Shown here: piece by piece, positions 1-6,552 of the stretch
How the letters are laid out: every line of letters starts with the position of its first letter
Numbering within the stretch: position 1 is the first letter of the stretch
Assembly: GCA_002433595.1 (NCBI GenBank)
Contig: DJIL01000010.1
Location: 1-25,465 of the forward strand
DNA from: a bacterium UBP8_UBA6595
Lineage (GTDB): Bacteria; Margulisbacteria; Marinamargulisbacteria; UBA6595
Length of the DNA stretch: 25,465 nt
Direction: 5' to 3'
Program-made: the position numbers and the translations under genes
Notes under the pieces: model-generated
What the model was told of the DNA's origin: nothing
Databases searched by the model: none
Seen by the model: only the letters and a program-made list of their open reading frames with translations

Positions 1-1
1 A

Positions 2-1906
2 TTCATTAACTGGTTTGCAGGTGTAGCCGTTAGTGATCAATCGGATAACCCATACTCATTGAGTATTATTGAAAAGTCAGAAAAGTCAAAAATACTAAGT
101 CAAGACCTTGTGAATGAATTAGTTCGAGTAATGGTCGAAAAAGAATTCCCCCAAAACTTTACAGAGAAACATGTAAAACGATGGGTAAAGATTATTGCGT
201 ATCAGCCATTTGAATTAGACAGAGACTTTCTTTTTCTGTTGCTCCAAAAACCAGGCTGGCATTCGTATAGCAATGAATTTTCAATTGTATTGGATCAATT
301 CTTAAGACCGCGTGCTCTTGATAGCTATAACCAATCGGAAAGTTATGCTGAGTCATTAGAGGATATACTTAACTCAATCGATAATACGTTGAAAGATAAA
401 TTAAATAGGAATGAGGGGTTCACTTTAAACTCAATACTTAGCCATAATTTAGAAAAATGGAAACGTTTTGGTTCTGATTATCTAGTTAGCAATACGCTGA
501 AAAAACATCTAGGCTTAGATTATCAAGAGCCTCCAGTTGCCGAATTTAGCCCATCAGAAAAAGACTTGGAAATAGATAAAATTGTAGACAGCATCAAAAA
601 TAACCCATTTGAAAGGGGGTATACATGGGCCCAAGAGACGATAAGTCAAGCCCCGGTTGACCCAAGCATTTGGGATCCCGTCATTCGGGCATGGCGTGAA
701 CAGTCATTAGCACAAGACGACGTTAAGCAGGTTGTTCAATTTTTATTAGATAATCATCAGTCGCTACAGGCTTGTCATACTACAATTTGTCAGTTTTTAT
801 CAAAAAACGCAGAGGTTTTGAAAGCTCACACGGAATCACAAACTTTAGCCGACACAATACGAGACGCTATTTTTAACGATCAAACCATAGGGCCTGCGCT
901 AATATACAAAGACGGTGAGGAATCGGATTGGGTTTCAGAAGCTATTAATTCAAGCGGATTTTACTTGTGTGACTTTTATATTCGATCCATTCAGTGTGAT
1001 GATGAACAACCAATCAGTGATGACCCGTTAGACCGTGCGGTGGGTTCGTTTTTCGAAAGCCAAAGTTATTCAGCAAAAATGGGCCGCAGCGCGTTGGCTT
1101 ATCACTTGGCTTTTTTGTATCAAAAAAACAAATCTTGGACAATCCAAAATGTGTTGCCATTGTTTAATTGGGATCCCAATTATAAAGAAGCGACACGATC
1201 TTGGGTGCTATATATTTGGTCTAATCGATGGAATGAAGCGTTGCTTGAACAATTATTGAAGCAAAAAGAGGGTTCATTTATTAATTTTAAAGGCTTGGGG
1301 AAATCAAGGAAGATTTTTTGTCAACAGATGGCGGCTTTGGCAATATCTGTGGCGGTGTATCGTGGTGAAACAGTATTAGAAAAAGCGTGGTTCCAATCGT
1401 TTGTAGGGCATTGTGAATCAGACGATTTTGTATTTTTTGCAGAAGGACTTTCAAGTGTCTTTCATGATTTAGTCAAAGACGAAATACGGGATACATCAAA
1501 AAAGATAGCGTACTTAAATAAGAGTTGGGCGGGTTTTTTAAAGAGATACGTTAACAATAGACACTTGGGGGAGCCCATAAAAATAGAACCGTCAGAATGT
1601 TTGGCGCTACTCGACAGTGGGCTTTATTTGATGGATGCATCATTTTCTGAGTTTGTAGAAACACTCAGCACCATGGAGCCCCCGTTGATTAAAAATTTAA
1701 ATCCAGGGCACCATCATTTTGTTTCAAGGCTTGAGCATCAAATAGAAGGGAAAAACAAGTCAGCCATTGCAAAACTGCTTACTTTTCTTTTGGATCATGG
1801 GTTGGTGTCGTCAGTTGAAAAACAGCTTTTTTTGGATAAACTAGTCAAGTCAATTCAAGACGATATCAGCGATGATTTAAAAACGGAGCTTACGAATCGC
1901 ATGTGA
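2..1906 (+). CDS. C-terminal part of a large helical protein, possibly DUF4020/SIR2-type defence protein (5' end outside window)
   Basis: The reading frame is open to the left edge: codons before the first possible start (TTG at 59) contain no stop, so this is the 3' part of a longer gene with about 634 codons visible. The protein is soluble and helix-rich, with no signal peptide or membrane segment. I do not recognise it with confidence. Two stretches resemble, from memory, the DUF4020 region found at the C-terminus of long SIR2-family proteins linked to anti-phage defence. One holds LPLFNWDPNY followed by a W-rich segment ending RWNEALLEQL. The other is a later W..FLKRY..NR..GEP block. The catalytic SIR2 part would lie upstream and is not visible. 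The gene is visibly richer in A+T than the genes that follow, consistent with transfer. Its stop codon forms part of the extended -10 of the next operon. The frame and partial status are certain; the family is a guess. Confidence 0.6.
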   Translation, partial: FINWFAGVAVSDQSDNPYSLSIIEKSEKSKILSQDLVNELVRVMVEKEFPQNFTEKHVKRWVKIIAYQPFELDRDFLFLLLQKPGWHSYSNEFSIVLDQFLRPRALDSYNQSESYAESLEDILNSIDNTLKDKLNRNEGFTLNSILSHNLEKWKRFGSDYLVSNTLKKHLGLDYQEPPVAEFSPSEKDLEIDKIVDSIKNNPFERGYTWAQETISQAPVDPSIWDPVIRAWREQSLAQDDVKQVVQFLLDNHQSLQACHTTICQFLSKNAEVLKAHTESQTLADTIRDAIFNDQTIGPALIYKDGEESDWVSEAINSSGFYLCDFYIRSIQCDDEQPISDDPLDRAVGSFFESQSYSAKMGRSALAYHLAFLYQKNKSWTIQNVLPLFNWDPNYKEATRSWVLYIWSNRWNEALLEQLLKQKEGSFINFKGLGKSRKIFCQQMAALAISVAVYRGETVLEKAWFQSFVGHCESDDFVFFAEGLSSVFHDLVKDEIRDTSKKIAYLNKSWAGFLKRYVNNRHLGEPIKIEPSECLALLDSGLYLMDASFSEFVETLSTMEPPLIKNLNPGHHHFVSRLEHQIEGKNKSAIAKLLTFLLDHGLVSSVEKQLFLDKLVKSIQDDISDDLKTELTNRM

Positions 1907-1912
1907 TATAAT
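1904..1912 (+). promoter_or_regulatory. Extended -10 promoter for the gloA operon
   Basis: TGATATAAT is a perfect -10 hexamer (1907-1912) with a TG extension, which compensates for the lack of a good -35 hexamer upstream. It predicts a transcript start near 1919, about 45 bases before the likely gloA start. The TG overlaps the stop codon of the preceding gene. Confidence 0.5.
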
Positions 1913-1953
1913 TAGGAACTAAATTACTGGCACACGGTTTTTCATACCCAATC

Positions 1954-1968
1954 AGGAGCATATTTATC
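1954..1968 (+). promoter_or_regulatory. Ribosome binding site and ATC start of gloA
   Basis: AGGAG at 1954-1958 is followed by a 7-base spacer and ATC at 1966-1968. The spacing is ideal and the ATC falls exactly where the family's initiator Met belongs, so this site decides the gloA start. A sequencing error changing ATG to ATC would give the same picture. Confidence 0.55.
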
Positions 1969-2397
1969 CGTTATTTACATACCATGGTTCGAGTTCAATC
2001 GATTGACGCGTCTTTGGCGTTTTATTGCGATGCCTTGGGGATGGTTGAAATGCGTCGAAAGACGCATGAAGCCGGGCGCTTTACCCTGATTTTTTTAGCG
2101 GCGCCGAGGGATTCTGATCGCGCACATCCTCCGTTATTGGAACTCACCTACAATTGGGACCCTGAGGTCTATGCCGCTGGCCGAAATTTTGGGCATTTGG
2201 CCTTTAGTGTGCCCAATATTTATGCGTATTGCCAAGGACTGATGGACAAAGGAATTGTCATCTGCCGACCCCCTCGCGATGGGCGTATGGCGTTTATCCA
2301 ATCTCCCGATGGGATTTCAATCGAATTGTTGCAAGACGGCGATGCTTTAGCCATTGCTGAGCCCTGGGCGTCAATGCCCAATCAAGGGACATGGTAA
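1966..2397 (+). CDS. gloA: Lactoylglutathione lyase (glyoxalase I), probable ATC start
   Basis: Glyoxalase I isomerises the methylglyoxal-glutathione hemithioacetal to S-lactoylglutathione in the cytoplasm. The protein is a single VOC-fold chain close to the E. coli enzyme in length. The metal ligands are all visible if translation begins at 1966: His5 (in RYLHTM), Glu59 (LLELTYNW), His77 (FGHLAF) and Glu120 (ISIELL), matching E. coli H5, E56, H74 and E122. The first ATG (1984) would remove His5, so it cannot be the start of an active enzyme. No ATG, GTG or TTG exists in frame between the stop at 1909 and 1984. An AGGAG (1954-1958) lies 7 bases before an ATC at 1966, which aligns with Met1 of the E. 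coli protein. An upstream CTG (1927) is the only other near-cognate option noted. It heads a tightly packed operon, and its stop overlaps the next gene. Confidence 0.88.
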   Translation: MRYLHTMVRVQSIDASLAFYCDALGMVEMRRKTHEAGRFTLIFLAAPRDSDRAHPPLLELTYNWDPEVYAAGRNFGHLAFSVPNIYAYCQGLMDKGIVICRPPRDGRMAFIQSPDGISIELLQDGDALAIAEPWASMPNQGTW

Positions 2398-3956
2398 TCC
2401 GCACTGTTTTGGCACTGGTCGTGACCGTCATGCTAACTGGGTGTGGCAGCCAGGTCGAACAAAAACTGCTCGTGATGCGATTGGGCGCAGATCCAACCTA
2501 TTTAAATCCTATTTTGTATACGGATCAACCATCAGGTGACGTTGCCGGGTTTATTTTTAGCGGCCTGTTTCGGGTGAACGAACAGCTGGAGCTAGAACCG
2601 GACTTGTGCCAATCGTATCGTGTTTATGATAATGGCAAACGCTATGTGTTTTACCTCAGACGCGATGTGCGTTGGCACGACGGTGAGCCCTTTACGGCTC
2701 AGGATGTGGCGTTTACATTTGACCGCATTATGGACCCAACCACCAACACCGTGCGTCGCAGTGGGTATGTGATTAATGGAAAGCCGATTACCTGGCATGT
2801 GGTGGACAAGTATACGATTGAAGCCCGATTGCCCGAGCCCTTAGGTCCGTTTTTATTTCGAGCCTCTACGGGTATTTTGCCGAAGCATAAATTAATTGAC
2901 CAAGCGATCAACACCGCCGCGTTTAATCGGCAACCGATTGGGACCGGTCCGTTTAAGTTTCATGATTGGAAGTCGGGTCAATTTATTCGATTAATTCAGA
3001 ACAACGCCTATTATGCGGGTCAGCCAAAAGTACCCGGGATTTTATTTAAAATAATTCCCGATGCCCAGACGGCCATGTTAGCCTTAAAGCGTCAAGATGT
3101 GCATATTAATGCCGTATTGCCCAAAGACTATAATCGATATGAGAAACTAGACTATTTGCGCATGGCCCGATGGTATGGGCTTAATTACACCTATTTAGCC
3201 TTTAATTTGCAAAAGCCACTATTTGCCGATAAACGGTTTCGACAAGCCGTCGCGCATGCCGTAGACCAACAAAAAATAGTTGACACGGTCTTGCAGGGTT
3301 TTGGTCGACCGGCGTATTATCCGTCATCGCCGGTCTCATGGGCTTATCCACCCAAAGACAAACCGCTGTATGCGTATAACCCGGAACGAAGTCACCATTA
3401 TTTAGAATCGCTTGGTTACCAACGCAATGAATCGGGTCGCTATGAACGGAATGGTCAGCCAATTTCGTTAGTATTGGCCACTAATCAAGGCAATAAATAC
3501 CGTGAAAAAACAGTTGCTCTTATTCAACAATACTTGTCTGAAATTGGTATTGATGTTCGCATTCAGCTCATGGAATGGAGTGCATTGCTAAAACTAACAA
3601 AAGATACCAGTGAGCCTACCGGCTTTGACTTAATTGTATTGGGATGGAATATTGGCGTTGATCCGGATTCAAGTAGCGTTTGGCATTCCCGGGAATACCC
3701 CAATGGGTTTAATTTTATTGGGTATTCAAACCCTCAGGTGGATGCCGGTTTGGACGCGGCACGCCAATACACGCATAGTTCTGAACGAAAATCTATTTAT
3801 CATCAAATATTTACGAAAATCGCGAACGATCTTCCCTATTTATTTTTGTATCATACCGAAAGTATTGTGGGGGTGAACCGGCAGGTTCAGGGTTTGTCAG
3901 CACCGGGCCCTGCCGGCTTAATGGTGCATCCAGAGTCGGTATATTTGACACCATGA
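2391..3956 (+). CDS. Peptide ABC transporter substrate-binding lipoprotein (SBP family 5)
   Basis: This 521-residue protein is a solute-binding component of a peptide/nickel-type ABC importer. A short positively charged N-terminus and hydrophobic helix lead to a lipobox LTGC, with the lipidated cysteine at residue 18, so it should be anchored in the membrane and face the periplasm. Family 5 signatures are clear: an LNPILYTD segment after the signal, WHDGEPFTAQDVAFTFDRI, an RFRQAVAHAVDQQKIV stretch and a C-terminal FDLIVLGW region. Length is normal. The ATG at 2391 overlaps the gloA stop by 7 bases and the stop overlaps the permease start (ATGA). It forms one unit with the two permeases. The exact ligand cannot be told; peptides are the default for this family. 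Confidence 0.9.
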   Translation: MVIRTVLALVVTVMLTGCGSQVEQKLLVMRLGADPTYLNPILYTDQPSGDVAGFIFSGLFRVNEQLELEPDLCQSYRVYDNGKRYVFYLRRDVRWHDGEPFTAQDVAFTFDRIMDPTTNTVRRSGYVINGKPITWHVVDKYTIEARLPEPLGPFLFRASTGILPKHKLIDQAINTAAFNRQPIGTGPFKFHDWKSGQFIRLIQNNAYYAGQPKVPGILFKIIPDAQTAMLALKRQDVHINAVLPKDYNRYEKLDYLRMARWYGLNYTYLAFNLQKPLFADKRFRQAVAHAVDQQKIVDTVLQGFGRPAYYPSSPVSWAYPPKDKPLYAYNPERSHHYLESLGYQRNESGRYERNGQPISLVLATNQGNKYREKTVALIQQYLSEIGIDVRIQLMEWSALLKLTKDTSEPTGFDLIVLGWNIGVDPDSSSVWHSREYPNGFNFIGYSNPQVDAGLDAARQYTHSSERKSIYHQIFTKIANDLPYLFLYHTESIVGVNRQVQGLSAPGPAGLMVHPESVYLTP

Positions 3957-4924
3957 TTCTAATTTTGGCCAAACGATTGGTAACAATGGTTCCAATGATG
4001 CTGGGCATCACGGCGGTATCCTTTATTTTGATGCATTTAGCACCCGGAGATCCGTTAGCCATGATGGTAGACCCCAGTATTCACGAGTCGGATTTAACTC
4101 AGATTCGGGAAAATCTAGGCCTCAATCAGCCCATTTGGGTGCAATATTGGCGGTGGTTAGGGGCGGTGATTCAAGGTAATTTTGGATATTCGTATGTAAC
4201 CGGTCAACCCGTCGTACACGTTATTGCGGATCGTTTGCCAGCGACGCTGTTGTTATCAGGGTTCACGATTATAGTCATTTTAGGAATCACATTTCCATTG
4301 GGTATATGGGCAGGGTATAAAGCCAACACGGCTGTAGATCATTGGATTACAGTATTCACATTTATAGGCATGTCGATTCCCTCATTTTGGTTGGCCTTGG
4401 TGTTGTTATTAGTCTTGAGTGTGCAACTGGAATGGTTTCCATTGTCTGGGTTTCAGAATTATGCGGTACTAGACCCCACCGTGTGGCAACAATCGCTGAG
4501 TGTCATGCATCACATGGCTTTGCCGTTGATAACCAGTGTGCTGGGTGGATTGGCGGGTTTGACGCGATACCATCGATCCGGTGTCGTGAGTATTTTAAAT
4601 CGTATGCATATTACGGCAGCTCGGGCACGTGGGATATCCCAATCACGTATTTTATTCAAACATGTGGCAAAAAATGCAGGGTTACCTATTATAACGCTAA
4701 TGGGGTTGATGATCCCTGGATTAATTGGTGGATCGTTTGTTATTGAGTATATTTTTGCTTGGCCCGGCATGGGGCAGTTGGGCGTTTCGTCGGTATTTGC
4801 ACGGGACTACCCGGTATTAATGGCTATTTTGGTGGTTTCATCGCTATTAATTATGATAGGGACGTTGGTGTCTGATATTGCTTATCAATGGGTAGACCCT
4901 CGGGTTGGACGCACCAGTTTATGA
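3953..4924 (+). CDS. Peptide ABC transporter permease, OppB/DppB type
   Basis: This 323-residue inner-membrane permease has about six transmembrane helices. The N-terminal RLVTMVPMMLGITAVSFILM helix and the HLAPGDP motif after it are diagnostic of the OppB/DppB branch, as is the LNQPIWVQYWRWL stretch. The EAA loop that contacts the ATPase is present near residues 220-235 (TAARARGISQSRILFKHV), and the C-terminal FAWPGMGQLGVSSV motif is intact. Length is typical. Start and stop overlap the flanking genes by 4 bases each (ATGA), which suggests translational coupling with the binding protein and the second permease. Confidence 0.92.
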   Translation: MILILAKRLVTMVPMMLGITAVSFILMHLAPGDPLAMMVDPSIHESDLTQIRENLGLNQPIWVQYWRWLGAVIQGNFGYSYVTGQPVVHVIADRLPATLLLSGFTIIVILGITFPLGIWAGYKANTAVDHWITVFTFIGMSIPSFWLALVLLLVLSVQLEWFPLSGFQNYAVLDPTVWQQSLSVMHHMALPLITSVLGGLAGLTRYHRSGVVSILNRMHITAARARGISQSRILFKHVAKNAGLPIITLMGLMIPGLIGGSFVIEYIFAWPGMGQLGVSSVFARDYPVLMAILVVSSLLIMIGTLVSDIAYQWVDPRVGRTSL

Positions 4925-5718
4925 TGATGCGAGTATCGGCTTTATTTTTAATCGTGTTAACGGGCGTGTCGATTCTGGTTCCATGGCTTAGCGGGGTTGA
5001 TCCAAACTATGTTCCATTAGCCCAACAGCTTGAGCCACTGCCGCCACGATGGAGCCATTGGTTGTATTGGTTTGGTACAGATGACTTGGGCCGGGGTCTT
5101 TTAATTCGAATTGTATATGGGGCACGTTTGTCGCTTGTAATTGGGGTTGTATCCGCACTTTTATCCACTAGTATTGGCAGTTTAGTGGGTGGGATAGCCG
5201 GCTATTTTGGTGGATGGGTCGATAAAACTTTGATGCGATTTGTCGAATTTATGATGGCAATTCCAACCTTATTTCTTATTTTAATTATTCAAACTATTTA
5301 TACCCCCACCATTGTGACGGTGATGATTGTTATTGGGGTAACCAGCTGGATGGGTGTAGCTCGGCTGGTTCGTTCAGAAGTGCTTAGCATTAAACAGCGA
5401 CCGTTTGTGCTAGCCGCTCGTGCTCGGGGTATTTCGGGTGTTCGATTATTGTTTCGGCACATTATGCCGCATGCGTTACCGCCTATTGTGGTTGCGGCAA
5501 CATTGGATGTGGGTGGAGCTATTTTAATTGAATCGGCACTTAGTTTTTTGGGATTAGGTGTTCAGCCACCCCATGCATCCTGGGGCAATATGCTACACAA
5601 TAGTTTGGCGTACTTATTGGATGCGCCATGGATGGCTTTAATTCCGGGCGCATTTATTACAGCCACAGTGGTGGCGATTAATAATGTCGGTGATCGTTTG
5701 CGGTATCGGTCGGAGTAG
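4921..5718 (+). CDS. Peptide ABC transporter permease, OppC/DppC type
   Basis: This is the second membrane subunit of the importer, 265 residues from the chosen start. It has the OppC hallmarks: a WFGTDDLGRGLLIRIVYGAR segment after the first helix, the EAA loop (LAARARGISGVRLLFRHIMP) and the late GGAILIESALSFLGLGVQPP motif followed by WGNML. An in-frame ATG at 4888 lies well inside oppB, so I chose the ATG at 4921, which overlaps the oppB stop as ATGA; two more ATG codons follow directly. No ATPase genes (OppD/OppF type) follow, so the nucleotide-binding subunits must be encoded elsewhere or shared. Confidence 0.9.
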   Translation: MMMRVSALFLIVLTGVSILVPWLSGVDPNYVPLAQQLEPLPPRWSHWLYWFGTDDLGRGLLIRIVYGARLSLVIGVVSALLSTSIGSLVGGIAGYFGGWVDKTLMRFVEFMMAIPTLFLILIIQTIYTPTIVTVMIVIGVTSWMGVARLVRSEVLSIKQRPFVLAARARGISGVRLLFRHIMPHALPPIVVAATLDVGGAILIESALSFLGLGVQPPHASWGNMLHNSLAYLLDAPWMALIPGAFITATVVAINNVGDRLRYRSE

Positions 5719-5723
5719 CGGTT

Positions 5724-6500
5724 ATGTCAAAGTTGCCCGATAACCATCAGTTTTTTGATTTATCCGATTATGGTCGCTCAATGGCTAAAAAACTAGTGGC
5801 GTTGTTATTACCAACGGGGGTAGGCAGCTTAACGCTAACGGCTTTGTTTGGTTGCGTTGGTATTGCCGCTGCATATTTGATTTATATACGAGAATTCTTG
5901 GGTGTCGCTGGCGTATTGTTGGTACTTAAAAGCGTGATTGATGCGGCAGATGGGGAGATGGCCCGTGCTCGAAATCGACCTTCGTACACGGGTCGATATG
6001 CGGATTCTATTTTAGATTTTATATTAAACGGCTGTATTCTTGCCGCCATAGGGATTCCCTTGGGCTATTCGTTGGGTTTGATTGGGCTCATATGGTTGTG
6101 TTTTCAGTTGCATGGCACCGTGTATAACTATAACTACGTCATGCGTCGACACTACGTTCAGGGGGATACAACCAGCCGTATTATTGAAATTCAATCGCCT
6201 AAGCCATACGCATATGAACACGCAGGCGTGGTCTGGATTCTGCATAAAGTGTACCTGATAGTGTATGGCTGGCAGGATTTAATAGTGTATGGTTTGGATC
6301 GATACCTGATGCGTGCCCATCATCGGGTTGCATCCAATGCTTGGATGACAGCCCTATCGGTGTGTGGGCTGGGGTCACAGTTGTTCGTTATAGCCGTGTG
6401 TGTGGTAACGCGACAATTTGATTGGGTAAGTCTCATTGTATTAATTGGGTATAATGCATGGGTAGGGGTATTGTTATTAATTCGCGGTTTAAGGCTGTAA
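5724..6500 (+). CDS. CDP-alcohol phosphatidyltransferase family membrane protein
   Basis: This 258-residue integral membrane enzyme should transfer a phosphoalcohol from a CDP-activated donor (CDP-diacylglycerol or another CDP-alcohol) to an acceptor alcohol. The complete catalytic signature D-x2-D-G-x2-A-R-x8-G-x3-D-x3-D is present: Asp73, Asp76, Gly77, Ala80, Arg81, Gly90, Asp94 and Asp98. Several hydrophobic helices flank it, and a long basic region (about residues 135-210) precedes the last helices. That is longer than PgsA or PssA cores, so the product cannot be named; phospholipid, inositol-lipid or other polar head-group synthesis are all possible. It starts 5 bases after the oppC stop and is probably in the same operon, though nothing links it functionally to peptide uptake. 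Confidence 0.85.
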   Translation: MSKLPDNHQFFDLSDYGRSMAKKLVALLLPTGVGSLTLTALFGCVGIAAAYLIYIREFLGVAGVLLVLKSVIDAADGEMARARNRPSYTGRYADSILDFILNGCILAAIGIPLGYSLGLIGLIWLCFQLHGTVYNYNYVMRRHYVQGDTTSRIIEIQSPKPYAYEHAGVVWILHKVYLIVYGWQDLIVYGLDRYLMRAHHRVASNAWMTALSVCGLGSQLFVIAVCVVTRQFDWVSLIVLIGYNAWVGVLLLIRGLRL

Positions 6501-6520
6501 ATGGCGATTTGCTTAATTGT

Positions 6521-6530
6521 CCGACGTCGG
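6521..6530. promoter_or_regulatory. 10-bp perfect palindrome upstream of gcvP
   Basis: CCGACGTCGG lies in the 52-base gap between the phosphatidyltransferase gene and gcvP. A perfect G+C-rich palindrome in an A+T-leaning spacer could be an operator half or a small hairpin, but it has no loop and no partner site was seen. It may be chance. Confidence 0.2.
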
Positions 6531-6552
6531 CTCAAAATGGTAAGCTGTATAA

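Noticed and set aside
4342..4746. 134-codon frame inside the oppB gene
   Set aside because: It lies wholly within a clear permease gene in another frame and its product has no recognisable features.
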